This document shows, piece after piece, positions 53,083 through 62,093 of a DNA stretch of 64,000 bases. The stretch's first letter is position 1. Every line of letters begins with the position of its first letter. Position numbers and translations under genes: made by a program. The notes under the pieces were generated by a model that was not told the DNA's origin, ran no database searches, and worked only from the letters and a program-made list of their open reading frames with translations. Source of the DNA: Pseudomonas borbori (GTDB lineage: Bacteria > Pseudomonadota > Gammaproteobacteria > Pseudomonadales > Pseudomonadaceae); contig NZ_FOWX01000007.1 of assembly GCF_900115555.1 (NCBI RefSeq), positions 1-64,000 of the forward strand, given 5' to 3'.

Positions 53083-54498
53083 TCACTGCAGGGTTTCGAT
53101 CCTCAGGCTGTTGGTGCTGCCCGGCTGGCCGAAGGGCTCGCCGGCGGTGATCACCAGGGTGTCGCCGCGCTGGGCCATGCCTTGGGCCTGGGCGATTTCC
53201 AGGGCGGTGCTGGTGACTTCTTCGACCTTGTGCAGGCGTTCGTTGACCACCGAGTATACGCCCCAGGCCACGCTCAGGCGACGCGCGGTATGCAGATTCG
53301 GGGTCAGACTCAAGATCGGTGCCTTCGGCCGTTCGCGCGAGGCGCGCAGGCTGGAAGCGCCGGATTCGGTGTAATTGACCAGGGCCGCTACCGGCAGGAT
53401 CGAGCTGATCCGGCGGATCGCGCAACTGATCGCGTCGCTGGCGGTGGCTTCGGCCTGCGGGCGGCCGACGTCGAGCTGGGCCTGGAAGTCCGGGCCGTTT
53501 TCCACCTGGCGGATGATCTTGCTCATCATTTGTACCGCTTCCAGCGGGTAGTCACCCGAGGCGGTTTCCGCCGAGAGCATCAGCGCATCGCTGCCTTCGG
53601 CCACGGCATTGGCCACGTCGGTGACTTCGGCGCGGGTCGGCGCCGGCGAGAAGCGCATGGATTCGAGCATCTGGGTGGCCACCACCACCGGCTTGCCGAG
53701 CTGGCGGCAGGTGCGGATGATCTCCTTCTGGATGCGCGGCACGTTTTCCGCCGGTACTTCCACGCCCAGATCGCCACGGGCGACCATGATCGCGTCGCAC
53801 AGCTCGGCGATTTCCTTGAGGTGGGTGACCGCCGAGGGCTTCTCGATCTTGGCCATGAGGAAGGCCTTGCCCTGGATCAGCTCACGGGCCTCGAGGATGT
53901 CCTCGGGGCGCTGGACGAACGACAGCGCCACCCAGTCGACGCCCAGCTCCAGGCCGAAGGCCAGGTCGCGGCGGTCCTTCTCGGTCAATGGGCTGAGTTG
54001 CAGTACCGCCTCGGGCACGTTGACGCCTTTGCGATCCGACAGCTCGCCGCCGGCGATCACCTCGGTAAGCACCGCATCGGCTTGTTTGCTGGTCACCTGC
54101 AGGCGCAGGCGACCGTCGTCGAGCAGCAGGCTCATCCCAGGCTGCAGGGCTTCGATGATTTCCGGGTGGGGCAGGTTGACCCGGCGGGCGTCGCCCGGGG
54201 TGCTGTCCAGGTCCAGGCGAAAGGCTTGGCCGCGCTGCAGATCGACCTTGCCGGCGGCAAAGCGGCCGACCCGCAGTTTCGGCCCTTGCAGGTCCATGAG
54301 GATGCCGATCGGCGTGTTCAGCTGCTGCTCCACTTCGCGCACCCAGGCGTAGCGCTGGGCGTGGTCGGCGTGTTCGCCGTGGCTGAAGTTGAGGCGGAAC
54401 AGATTGACCCCGGCCTCGACCAGTTGGCGGATATCGTGGATGCCTGCGACGGCCGGGCCGAGGGTGGCGAGGATTTTCACTTTTTTATCTGGAGTCAT
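53083..54498 (-). CDS. pyk: Pyruvate kinase
   Basis: Enzyme of 471 residues with the full pyruvate kinase pattern: KILATLGPAV, LFRLNFSHGEHADH, LMDLQGPKLRVG, the catalytic lysine in FLMAKIEKPSAV, ARGDLGVEVPAENVPR and the regulatory C-domain (VNYTESGASSLRAS). It converts phosphoenolpyruvate and ADP to pyruvate and ATP. The start overlaps the ttuD stop as ATGA, so it is translationally coupled to glycerate kinase, making this the isoform tied to glyoxylate and glycerate use. Confidence 0.95.
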   Translation of the reverse strand: MTPDKKVKILATLGPAVAGIHDIRQLVEAGVNLFRLNFSHGEHADHAQRYAWVREVEQQLNTPIGILMDLQGPKLRVGRFAAGKVDLQRGQAFRLDLDSTPGDARRVNLPHPEIIEALQPGMSLLLDDGRLRLQVTSKQADAVLTEVIAGGELSDRKGVNVPEAVLQLSPLTEKDRRDLAFGLELGVDWVALSFVQRPEDILEARELIQGKAFLMAKIEKPSAVTHLKEIAELCDAIMVARGDLGVEVPAENVPRIQKEIIRTCRQLGKPVVVATQMLESMRFSPAPTRAEVTDVANAVAEGSDALMLSAETASGDYPLEAVQMMSKIIRQVENGPDFQAQLDVGRPQAEATASDAISCAIRRISSILPVAALVNYTESGASSLRASRERPKAPILSLTPNLHTARRLSVAWGVYSVVNERLHKVEEVTSTALEIAQAQGMAQRGDTLVITAGEPFGQPGSTNSLRIETLQ

Positions 54499-55781
54499 TG
54501 GGCTGGGCTCTCGAGAATCAGGATGGCGCGGAAATCGTTGACGTTGGTACGGGTTGGGCCGGTGATGATCAGCGCGTCCAGCGCGGCGAAGTAGCCGTAG
54601 CCGTTGTTGTCATGCAGTTCGTCGCCGGCGCTCAGGCCTAGTTGGGCGGCGCGGGCATAGCTGTCCGGGGTCATCAGCGCGCCGGCGTTGTCTTCCGAGC
54701 CGTCGATGCCGTCGGTGTCGCCGGCCAGGGCGTAGACCCCGGGCAGGCCCTTGAGGCTGTCGGTAAGGCTCAGGAGGAATTCGGCGTTGCGCCCGCCGCG
54801 GCCGTTGCCGCGCACGGTGACCGTGGTCTCGCCGCCGGAGAGGATCACGCAGGGCGCCTGGATCGGCTGGCCGTGCAGGGCCACCTGGCGGGCGATGCCG
54901 GCGTGGACCTTGGCCACCTCGCGCGACTCGCCCTCCAGGTCGCCGAGGATCAGCGCCGGCAGGCCGGCGGCGCGGGCCTTGGCGGCAGCGGCCTCGAGCG
55001 ATTGCTGGGGGGTGGCGATCAGCTGGAAGTGGCTGCGGGCCAGGCAGGGATCGCCGGGCTTGACCGTCTCCGAGCGCGGGTCCTGCAGCCAGGCGCGCAC
55101 CTTGGCCGGGATCTCGATCTGGTAGCGGGTGAGGATCGCCAGGGCCTCGGCCGAGGTGGTCGGATCGGCCACGGTTGGCCCGGAGGCGATCACCGTGGCC
55201 TCGTCGCCGGGCACGTCGGAGATCGCGTAGGTGTAGACGCTGGCCGGCCAGCAGGCCTTGGCCAGGCGGCCGCCCTTGATTGCCGAGAGGTGCTTGCGCA
55301 CGCAGTTCATCTCGCCAATCGAAGCGCCGGATTTGAGTAGCGCCTTGTTGATCGCCTGTTTGTCGGCCAGGGTAATGCCATCGGCCGGCAGGGCCAGCAG
55401 CGAGGAGCCGCCGCCGGAGAGCAGGAAGATCACCCGGTCGCTTTCCGTCAGGTTGCTGACCAGCTCCAGCACGCGGCGGGCGACCCGTTCGCCGGCGTCG
55501 TCCGGTACCGGGTGAGCGGCCTCCACCACCTCGATCTTGCTGCAGTTGGCGCCGTGCTCGTAACGGGTCACCACCAGGCCGGAGACTTCACCCTGCCACT
55601 CGTGCTCGATCACTTCAGCCATGGCCGCGGCGGCCTTGCCGGCGCCGATGACAATGACCCGGCCACTGCGGTCGTCAGGCAGGTAGTCGGCCAGCACCTG
55701 GCGCGGGTGGGCGGCGTCGATGGCGGCGGCGAACAGCTCGCGCAGCAGAGACGTTGGATGGAAAGACGGATCGATGGACAT
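54495..55781 (-). CDS. ttuD: Glycerate 2-kinase (TtuD/GckA, MOFRL family)
   Basis: Protein of 428 residues of the DUF4147/MOFRL family. Motifs: VIGAGKAAAAMAEV, VIFLLSGGGSSLLALPA, YAISDVPGDEATVIASGPT, ILSGGETTVTVRGNGRGGRN and AGDTDGIDGSEDNAGA in the MOFRL domain. Such proteins were first annotated as hydroxypyruvate reductase (TtuD) but act as glycerate 2-kinases, giving 2-phosphoglycerate. It sits between glxR and pyk, overlapping pyk, which fits a kinase step from glycerate to pyruvate. A perfect long inverted repeat lies 31 bases upstream. Confidence 0.9.
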   Translation of the reverse strand: MSIDPSFHPTSLLRELFAAAIDAAHPRQVLADYLPDDRSGRVIVIGAGKAAAAMAEVIEHEWQGEVSGLVVTRYEHGANCSKIEVVEAAHPVPDDAGERVARRVLELVSNLTESDRVIFLLSGGGSSLLALPADGITLADKQAINKALLKSGASIGEMNCVRKHLSAIKGGRLAKACWPASVYTYAISDVPGDEATVIASGPTVADPTTSAEALAILTRYQIEIPAKVRAWLQDPRSETVKPGDPCLARSHFQLIATPQQSLEAAAAKARAAGLPALILGDLEGESREVAKVHAGIARQVALHGQPIQAPCVILSGGETTVTVRGNGRGGRNAEFLLSLTDSLKGLPGVYALAGDTDGIDGSEDNAGALMTPDSYARAAQLGLSAGDELHDNNGYGYFAALDALIITGPTRTNVNDFRAILILESPAQ

Positions 55782-55811
55782 GGCGATCTCTCTGGTTATG
55801 ACTGGAGCAAC

Positions 55812-55864
55812 GTCGATTCTAGTGCGCAGCGCCCGCCTTGCAGACGCTGCGCACTAGAATCGAC
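55812..55864. promoter_or_regulatory. Perfect 20-bp inverted repeat upstream of ttuD
   Basis: GTCGATTCTAGTGCGCAGCG at 55812-55831 is repeated exactly in inverse at 55845-55864 with a 13-base loop. No T-run follows on either strand. It may be an operator, an attenuator hairpin in the ttuD leader, or a small mobile palindrome. Confidence 0.5.
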
Positions 55865-55866
55865 CC

Positions 55867-55898
55867 ACCCGGCAGGCAGGCCGTGACACCGCCTGCCG
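55867..55898. repeat. GC-rich hairpin
   Basis: CCCGGCAGGC and GCCTGCCGGG form a 10-bp perfect stem with a 12-base loop, two bases from the inverted repeat at 55812. It lies downstream of glxR and could help end the gcl-hyi-glxR transcript. Confidence 0.5.
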
Positions 55899-55929
55899 GG
55901 CAGATCGAAAGGGGCTCAGGCACAGCCCC

Positions 55930-56051
55930 CGTAGGTTGGTGTTGAGCGAAGCGATACCCAACATGGAGCGCTCAGCGCTCCCCACAATGGCATGCGTTGG
56001 CCGGTTCTTTGAACCGGTTGTTGGGTATCGCAGGCTCAACCCAACCTACGG
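55930..56051. repeat. Large palindromic repeat with GTAGGTTGG ends
   Basis: Ends CGTAGGTTGG and CCAACCTACG, with inner arms GCGATACCCAAC and GTTGGGTATCGC, and smaller hairpins inside (GGAGCGCT/AGCGCTCC, CCGGTTC/GAACCGG). It resembles widespread pseudomonad interspersed repeats. It lies between glxR and ttuD. Confidence 0.75.
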
Positions 56052-56072
56052 GCACTCGGCCTGAGTTTGCGG

Positions 56073-56963
56073 TCACTCCTCGCGGATCGAGAAATTGGCC
56101 ATGTGCTCCAGGCCCTTGATCAGCGCCGAGTGGTCCCAGTTGCTGCCGCCGATGGCCGCGCAGGTGCTGAACACCTGCTGGGCGTTGGCGGTGTTGGGCA
56201 GGTTAAGGCCCAGCTCGCGGGCGCCGGACAGGGCCAGGTTGAGGTCCTTCTGGTGCAGGCTGATGCGGAAGCCCGGGTCGAAGGTGCCCTTGATCATACG
56301 CTCGCCGTGCACTTCGAGGATCTTCGAACCGGCGAAACCGCCCATCAGCGCTTCGCGCACCTTGGCCGGGTCGGCACCGTTCCTGGCGGCGAACAGCAGG
56401 GCTTCGGCGACGGCCTGGATGTTCAGGGCGACGATGATCTGGTTGGCTACCTTGGCGGTCTGACCGTCACCATTGCCGCCGACGCGGGTGATGTTCTTGC
56501 CCATCGCCTGGAACAGGGGCAGGGCGCGCTCGAAGGCTTGTTCACTGCCGCCGACCATGATGCTCAGCGTGGCCGCTTTAGCGCCGACTTCACCGCCGGA
56601 AACCGGTGCATCGAGGTAGTCAGCGCCAGTCGCCTTGATCTTGTCGGCGAAGGTTTTGGTCGCGCTCGGCGAGATCGAGCTCATGTCAATCACGATTTTG
56701 TTCGGGCCGACGCCTTCGGCGATACCTGCGCTGCGAAACAGCACGTCTTCAACGTGTGGGGTGTCCGGCACCATGACGATGATGAACTCGGCTTCCTGCG
56801 CGACTTCTTTCGGGCTGGCCAGGGCGATTGCGCCTGCCGCTAACAAGTCAGCAGGTGCTGGGTCGTGGTGAGTCGAGAGGAACAGTTGGTGACCTGCTTT
56901 CTGCAGGTTTTCAGCCATGGGCTTGCCCATGATGCCGGTACCGATAAATCCGATTTTAGCCAT
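56073..56963 (-). CDS. glxR: Tartronate semialdehyde reductase
   Basis: Beta-hydroxyacid dehydrogenase of 296 residues. NAD-binding IGFIGTGIMGKPMAENLQK, substrate site DAPVSGGEVGAKAATLSIM and catalytic lysine in GQTAKVANQIIVALN are standard for GlxR/GarR. It reduces tartronate semialdehyde, made by Gcl, to glycerate. 11 bases after hyi on the same strand. Last gene of gcl-hyi-glxR. Confidence 0.94.
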   Translation of the reverse strand: MAKIGFIGTGIMGKPMAENLQKAGHQLFLSTHHDPAPADLLAAGAIALASPKEVAQEAEFIIVMVPDTPHVEDVLFRSAGIAEGVGPNKIVIDMSSISPSATKTFADKIKATGADYLDAPVSGGEVGAKAATLSIMVGGSEQAFERALPLFQAMGKNITRVGGNGDGQTAKVANQIIVALNIQAVAEALLFAARNGADPAKVREALMGGFAGSKILEVHGERMIKGTFDPGFRISLHQKDLNLALSGARELGLNLPNTANAQQVFSTCAAIGGSNWDHSALIKGLEHMANFSIREE

Positions 56964-56974
56964 GAGAGTGCTCC

Positions 56975-57757
56975 TTAAATCGCGTTGTGCGCTTTCATCC
57001 AGCCGAGGCCGGCAGCGGTGGTGGTGGCTGGCTTGTATTCACAGCCGATCCAGCCCTGGTAGCCGATGCGGTCCAGGTGCTCGAAGAGGAAGCGGTAGTT
57101 GATCTCGCCAGTACCCGGCTCGTGACGGCCCGGGTTGTCGGCCAGTTGCACGTGATTGATCAGCGCCAGGTTGCTTTCCAGGGTGCGGGCCAGATCCCCT
57201 TCCATGATTTGCATGTGGTAGATGTCGTACTGCAGGAACAGGTTGCTGCTGCCGACCTTGTCGCGAATCTCAAGGGCCTGGCGGGTGTTGCTCAGGTAGA
57301 AGCCGGGGATGTCGCGGGTGTTGATCATTTCCATGACCAGCTTGATCCCGGCCTGTTCCAGCTTGTCGGCGGCGAATTTCAGGTTGTCGACGAAGCACTG
57401 CTCGACGGTCGCGCAGTCGAAGCCCTGTGGGCGAATGCCGGCCAGGCAGTTGATCTGCGTATTACCCAGAACCTTGGCGTAGGCGATGGCCTGGTCGACG
57501 CCGGCACGGAATTCCTCGACCCGATCCGGGTGGCAGGCGATACCGCGCTCGCCCTTGCCCCAGTCGCCGGCCGGCAGGTTGAACAGCACCTGGGTCAGGC
57601 CGTTGGCGTCCAGGCGGGTCTTGATCGCCTCGGCCGGGAAATCATAGGGGAACAGGTACTCGACACCGCTGAAGCCGGCGTCGGCGGCAGCGGCGAAGCG
57701 CTCCAGGAAGTCCACTTCGGTGAACAGCATGGACAGGTTGGCGGCAAAACGGGGCAT
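56975..57757 (-). CDS. hyi: Hydroxypyruvate isomerase
   Basis: TIM-barrel enzyme of 260 residues. The opening PRFAANLSMLFTEVDFLERF and the metal-ligand segments KLVMEMINTRDIPGF, LQYDIYHMQIMEGDL and WIGCEYKP are typical of Hyi. It interconverts hydroxypyruvate and tartronate semialdehyde. AAGGAGCAT directly precedes the ATG at 57757. Between gcl (58-base gap containing a palindrome) and glxR. Confidence 0.94.
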   Translation of the reverse strand: MPRFAANLSMLFTEVDFLERFAAAADAGFSGVEYLFPYDFPAEAIKTRLDANGLTQVLFNLPAGDWGKGERGIACHPDRVEEFRAGVDQAIAYAKVLGNTQINCLAGIRPQGFDCATVEQCFVDNLKFAADKLEQAGIKLVMEMINTRDIPGFYLSNTRQALEIRDKVGSSNLFLQYDIYHMQIMEGDLARTLESNLALINHVQLADNPGRHEPGTGEINYRFLFEHLDRIGYQGWIGCEYKPATTTAAGLGWMKAHNAI

Positions 57758-57775
57758 ATGATGCTCCTTGTTTGG

Positions 57776-57800
57776 GTAGCCCGGATGCAATCCGGGCTAC
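57776..57800. repeat. Short palindrome between gcl and hyi
   Basis: GTAGCCCGGAT and ATCCGGGCTAC arms with a 3-base centre. This common proteobacterial repeat lies inside an apparent operon, 15 bases after the gcl stop. Confidence 0.7.
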
Positions 57801-57815
57801 GGGTTAACGGGCAAG

Positions 57816-59591
57816 TCAGTCCAGCGGCATGATGCTGGTGGGGGCATCTTCGCGAATGGTGGCCAGTGCCTCGAACTCGTTGATCGCGTCGATCTCGGTG
57901 CCCATGGCGATGTTGGTCACCCGCTCGAGGATGATCTCGATCACTACCGGTACCTGGTACTGCGCCATCCAGGCTTCGGCCTGCTCGATGGCCGGGCGCA
58001 ATTCGGCCTGGCTACGCACGCGGATCGCCTTGCAGCCGAGGCCCTCGACCACGGCGATGTGATCGACCCCATAACCCGCGACTTCCTCCGAGTTGATGTT
58101 GTCGAAGGCCAGCTGCACGCAGTAGTCCATGTCGAAACCGCGCTGGCTCTGGCGGATCAGGCCGAGGTAGGCGTTGTTCACCAGGATGTGCAGGTAGGGC
58201 AGCTTGAACTGCGCACCCACAGCCAGTTCTTCGATCATGAACTGGAAGTCGTAGTCGCCAGACAACGCCACGATCTTGCGCTCTGGGTCAGCCACGCGCA
58301 CACCCAAGGCTGCCGGAATGGTCCAGCCCAATGGGCCGGCCTGACCGCAGTTGATCCAGTGACGCGGCTTGTACACATGGAGGAACTGCGCGCCGGCGAT
58401 CTGCGACAGACCGATGGTGCTGACGTAGCAGGCGTCCTTGCCGAACGCGTTGTTCATGCACTGGTAGACGCGCTGCGGCTTCATCGGCACGTCTTCGAAG
58501 TTGGTCTTGCGCAGCATCGTGCTCTTGCGCTCCTGGCAGTCGGCGGCCCAATGGCTGCGGTCTTTCAGGCGGCCGGCAGCCTTCCACTCGCTGGCCACCT
58601 GGACGAACAGGGCCAGGGCCGCGCCAGCATCGGAAACGATGCCGAAGTCCGGAGAGAACACCCGACCGATCTGGGTTGGCTCGATATCGACGTGAACGAA
58701 GGTGCGGTCTTTTGTGTACACCTCAACCGATCCGGTGTGCCGATTGGCCCAGCGGTTACCCACGCCGAGGACGAAGTCCGAGGCCAGCATGGTGGCGTTG
58801 CCGTAGCGGTGGCTGGTCTGCAAGCCGACCATGCCGGCCATCAACGGGTGATCGTCGGGGATGCAGCCCCAGCCCATCAGGGTCGGGATCACCGGTACGC
58901 CGACTAGTTCGGCGAACTGCAGCAGCAGCGCTTCGGCCCCGGCGTTGTAGATGCCGCCACCGGCAACGATCAACGGCCGCTCGGCAGCGTTGAGCATGTC
59001 CAGCGCCTTCTCGATCTGCGCCCGGCTGGCCGCCGGCTTGTACGGCTGCAGCGGCTGGTAGGTGTCGACGTCGAACTCGATCTCGCCCATCTGCACGTCG
59101 AACGGCAGGTCGATCAATACCGGCCCCGGACGGCCCGAGCGCATCACGTGGAAGGCCTGCTGGAATACCCGCGGCACCAGCGCCGGTTCACGTACGGTGA
59201 CTGCCCACTTGGTCACCGGCTTGGCGATCGACTCGATGTCCACCGCCTGGAAATCTTCCTTGTACAGCCGTGCACGCGGCGCCTGGCCGGTGATGCAGAG
59301 GATCGGAATGGAGTCGGCAGAGGCCGAGTACAGCCCAGTGATCATGTCGGTGCCGGCCGGGCCGGAGGTGCCGATGCACACGCCGATATTGCCGGCCTTG
59401 GCGCGGGTATAACCTTCGGCCATGTGCGAGGCGCCCTCGACGTGACGGGCGAGGATATGACGAATGCTGCCATCCGCTTTCAAGGCGGAATACATCGGGT
59501 TGATGGCCGCACCCGGTATGCCGAAGACGACGTCGATACCTTCCTTCCGCATTACCGCCACTGCTGCATCGATTGCTCTCATACGCGCCAT
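57816..59591 (-). CDS. gcl: Glyoxylate carboligase
   Basis: Thiamine-diphosphate enzyme of 591 residues. Position 51 is valine in [14 protein letters not shown] where most ThDP enzymes have the activating glutamate; this substitution is characteristic of Gcl. The ThDP motif [23 protein letters not shown] is present, split here as [14 protein letters not shown] plus the following segment. It joins two glyoxylates into tartronate semialdehyde and CO2. First gene of gcl-hyi-glxR and divergent from a LysR regulator. Confidence 0.96.
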   Translation of the reverse strand: MARMRAIDAAVAVMRKEGIDVVFGIPGAAINPMYSALKADGSIRHILARHVEGASHMAEGYTRAKAGNIGVCIGTSGPAGTDMITGLYSASADSIPILCITGQAPRARLYKEDFQAVDIESIAKPVTKWAVTVREPALVPRVFQQAFHVMRSGRPGPVLIDLPFDVQMGEIEFDVDTYQPLQPYKPAASRAQIEKALDMLNAAERPLIVAGGGIYNAGAEALLLQFAELVGVPVIPTLMGWGCIPDDHPLMAGMVGLQTSHRYGNATMLASDFVLGVGNRWANRHTGSVEVYTKDRTFVHVDIEPTQIGRVFSPDFGIVSDAGAALALFVQVASEWKAAGRLKDRSHWAADCQERKSTMLRKTNFEDVPMKPQRVYQCMNNAFGKDACYVSTIGLSQIAGAQFLHVYKPRHWINCGQAGPLGWTIPAALGVRVADPERKIVALSGDYDFQFMIEELAVGAQFKLPYLHILVNNAYLGLIRQSQRGFDMDYCVQLAFDNINSEEVAGYGVDHIAVVEGLGCKAIRVRSQAELRPAIEQAEAWMAQYQVPVVIEIILERVTNIAMGTEIDAINEFEALATIREDAPTSIMPLD

Positions 59592-59707
59592 GAAAAATTC
59601 CTCCAGGCTTTAGTCGATATTTTTTCTACATGCCTAAAGCATGAAGGCAAGGGGTTAATGGGGTAAATTGCAGGAATCTGCATTTCTGTCGGTATCAGGA
59701 GTATCGA

Positions 59708-60613
59708 ATGGACCGTTACACGGCTTTGCACAGTTTCGTTCTGGTGGCCGATCACGGCAGCTTCGCCGCCGCCGCCCTGGTCGAGGGGGTGACCCCGGTG
59801 GTGATGGGCCGGCGCCTCGACATGCTCGAGCGCCACCTGGGGGTCAAGCTGATGCATCGCTCGACCCGTGGCCTGTCGCTGACCGATCTGGGCGAGCAAT
59901 ACCTGGAGCGGGCCCGCGGTTTGCTGCGCGATTTCGCCGAGGCCGACGCCAGCATCACCCACGGCGGTCATTCGGTGAGCGGGCACCTGGTGGTGTCGGC
60001 GCCGGCGGCGTTCGGCCGTCGGCATATCGCGCCGCATGCGCCGGCATTCCAGGCGCGCTACCCGGACCTCAACCTGTCGTTCAATCTGACCGACAGCGTG
60101 GTCGACCTGGTGCGTCAGGGCTACGACATGGGCATTCGCATCGGCGAGGTGACCGACCCCAATTACGTAGCGGTCAAGCTGTTCCCCAATCGGCGGGTGG
60201 TCTGCGGTTCGCCGGACTATTTTCAGCGCCATCCCGCACCCCGGGCCCTCGAGGATCTGGCCCAGCACAACTGCCTGGCGTTCAACCTGCAGGGTGGCCA
60301 GCAGCGCGGCTGGACCTTCCTGCGCGATGGCAAACAGGTGGCGGTCAAGGTTTCCGGCAATCTCGATTGCAATGACGGCGAACTCCTCTTCGACTGGGTC
60401 AAACAGGGCCTGGGCATCGGCTGGCGCTCGACCTGGGAGATCCAGGCCGAGCTCAAGCGCGGGCAACTGGTAACGGTGCTCGACGAGTTCGCCGTGCCGG
60501 CCTACGACATCCAGGCGGTCTATCCGCAACAGCGCTATTTGCCCGCCAAGGTGCGTTTTTTCATCGACTACCTGAAAGCGATCTACAACACCCCGGGGTA
60601 TTGGGAAGGGTGA
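59708..60613 (+). CDS. LysR-family regulator divergent from gcl
   Basis: Protein of 301 residues of the CrgA/DmlR-like LysR branch: helix-turn-helix in HGSFAAAALVEGVTPVVMGR, then a type-2 periplasmic-binding-like domain (GHLVVSAPAAFGRRHIAPH). The shared 116-base promoter region contains GCTTTAG and CTAAAGC arms around an AT-rich core (about 59611-59640), a plausible binding site. It probably controls gcl-hyi-glxR in response to glyoxylate or a related acid; inferred from position. Confidence 0.87.
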   Translation: MDRYTALHSFVLVADHGSFAAAALVEGVTPVVMGRRLDMLERHLGVKLMHRSTRGLSLTDLGEQYLERARGLLRDFAEADASITHGGHSVSGHLVVSAPAAFGRRHIAPHAPAFQARYPDLNLSFNLTDSVVDLVRQGYDMGIRIGEVTDPNYVAVKLFPNRRVVCGSPDYFQRHPAPRALEDLAQHNCLAFNLQGGQQRGWTFLRDGKQVAVKVSGNLDCNDGELLFDWVKQGLGIGWRSTWEIQAELKRGQLVTVLDEFAVPAYDIQAVYPQQRYLPAKVRFFIDYLKAIYNTPGYWEG

Positions 60614-60624
60614 AGCAGGACGAT

Positions 60625-60638
60625 ATTTGTATACAAAT
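60625..60638. promoter_or_regulatory. GntR-type operator palindrome
   Basis: ATTTGTATACAAAT is a perfect 14-bp palindrome in an AT-rich stretch (60620-60680). TTGTATACAA is the classic operator form of FadR/FCD-type GntR regulators. No GntR gene lies in the window. It is 136 bases before the GlcG-like gene. Confidence 0.5.
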
Positions 60639-60774
60639 AATAATTTAAATGTACTAAAAATATTATTTATTGTGTACGGTTTATTCGTTGGGCATGTCCC
60701 GCCGGTCCGCTGCGGACGCTGACGCCGTGGGTGCAGGCCCTGTTTCCATCCATTTTCCGAGGAGGGCTCCAGAT

Positions 60775-61215
60775 ATGAGCGCTTTGAACCTGCATACCGC
60801 GACCACCATCAGCAACCACGCCCTGGCGCTTGGCCGGGAACTGTCCGCGGCGCCCTTGACCGTTGCCGTGCTGGATGCCGGCGGCCACCTGATCAGCCTG
60901 CTGCGTGAAGACGGCGCCAGCCTGCTGCGCCCACAGATCGCCATCGCCAAGGCCTGGGGCGCGGTGGCGCTGGGCAAGGGTTCGCGTGCCATCGCTGCCG
61001 ATGCGCAGCAACGGCCAGCCTTCATCGGCGCGCTGAATAACCTGGCGGACGGCAAGCTGGTACCCGCCGCGGGCGGCGTGCTGATTCGCGATGAGCGCGG
61101 CGCGGTGATCGGCGCCATCGGCATCACCGGCGATACCTCGGATATCGACGAGCAATGCGCGATCGGCGCGGTGCAGGCGGCGGGGCTCAAGGCCGACGCG
61201 GGGGAGGCGGTGTAG
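60775..61215 (+). CDS. GlcG/HbpS-family protein
   Basis: Protein of 146 residues of the DUF336 family: LTVAVLDAGGHLISLLREDGAS, then AIAKAWGAVALGKGSR and a C-terminal GAIGITGDTSDIDEQCAI. Relatives include GlcG of glycolate operons and the haem-binding HbpS. The reaction is unknown, but the family recurs beside glycolate/glyoxylate genes, as here between gcl and allA. GGAGGG lies 12 bases before the ATG. Confidence 0.85.
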   Translation: MSALNLHTATTISNHALALGRELSAAPLTVAVLDAGGHLISLLREDGASLLRPQIAIAKAWGAVALGKGSRAIAADAQQRPAFIGALNNLADGKLVPAAGGVLIRDERGAVIGAIGITGDTSDIDEQCAIGAVQAAGLKADAGEAV

Positions 61216-61256
61216 GTTGAGTTAGGCGCTTGCTACGGAAATACCGGCTATCACGC

Positions 61257-61413
61257 ATGTCGGGTGCGCCCGACATCGCGCTTGTTCGATGAGCCGCTGG
61301 GTTACGCGCGCCCAACTTTCGCGGCCGTTTGTGCGTCATCTGGCCTGCGGCGCTAACCCACCCGAATCAATCAGTGTATAGGGCAGGCCATGCACGCAGC
61401 ATGGCCTGCTCCC
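61257..61413. terminator. Two hairpins between the GlcG-like gene and allA
   Basis: ATGTCGGG TGCG CCCGACAT at 61257-61276 and a longer stem at 61381-61413 (GCAGGCCATG with CATGGCCTGC). They lie between converging genes and may end transcripts, though neither has a strong T-run. Confidence 0.5.
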
Positions 61414-61420
61414 GGTAACG

Positions 61421-61546
61421 CTCAGAGGTTGTGAAAAAATCGAGCGCCGTCGCGAGAGCGTCTCCAGGTGTTCGCGGCAGGGCGCGCTACGCAGCGGGCG
61501 CCTGGGGGCGCTCGCAGTAGGCGGGAGTTTTTTCACAGCCTCTCAG
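61421..61546 (-). repeat. Longest stop-anchored palindromic element, after allA
   Basis: On the minus strand it overlaps the allA stop codon: CTGAGAGGCTGTGAAAAAAC at the start and GGCGCTCGATTTTTTCACAA then CCTCTGAG at the end, 126 bases in all. The middle is longer than in the copies at 42695 and 51936. Confidence 0.78.
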
Positions 61547-62091
61547 CCCGCGCCGCCGCCAACGGCTGGGTGGCGCTTGTGCAGCAGTCCGGAGTAGTCC
61601 AGGAGCAAGCGATCCGTGCTGTCGAAATGGTGCTCATCGCAATTGGGCTCTGGACTGATCAGGTCGACGACAATGAAGTCCTGGTCCGGCGCCAGCGCCA
61701 GTAGCGGGTGATGCCAGACCCCCGGGTGATAGTTGACGCCCTGCCTGCCATCGGCGACGAAGGCGCGGATCTCGCCGCTGTCGATACGCTCGCCTCGCGG
61801 CGCGACCACCACGATGAAGGGCTGGTCGCCCCGCGGGATGAAGGCCTGGCTCGCCAGCGGGTGACGCTCGAGCATCTCGATGCGTAGTGGCGAGGGCAGC
61901 GGTTGCGAACGGGCCAGGCTGATGGCTGCATGGCCATCCGTCGGATCGGTGAAGATCCGCGCAATATCGTGAAAGCGCTGGGTCGCGCCCTGGTTGATGG
62001 CGAAATTACGGCTGCCCACCATTTCGATCACATCGCCGAAAGGGCTGAAGCTGTCCCGACGCAGTGGCTGCAGTTCAAGCGTGTGGGTCAT
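61543..62091 (-). CDS. allA: Ureidoglycolate lyase
   Basis: Cupin-type enzyme of 182 residues. Family signatures: RDSFSPFGDVIE, the metal-region stretch HPLASQAFIPRGDQPFIVVV and GVNYHPGVWHHPLLAL. It splits ureidoglycolate into glyoxylate and urea. Two bases separate it from the alc stop, so the genes are co-transcribed. Its stop lies inside a palindromic repeat. Confidence 0.93.
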   Translation of the reverse strand: MTHTLELQPLRRDSFSPFGDVIEMVGSRNFAINQGATQRFHDIARIFTDPTDGHAAISLARSQPLPSPLRIEMLERHPLASQAFIPRGDQPFIVVVAPRGERIDSGEIRAFVADGRQGVNYHPGVWHHPLLALAPDQDFIVVDLISPEPNCDEHHFDSTDRLLLDYSGLLHKRHPAVGGGAG

Positions 62092-62093
62092 CC

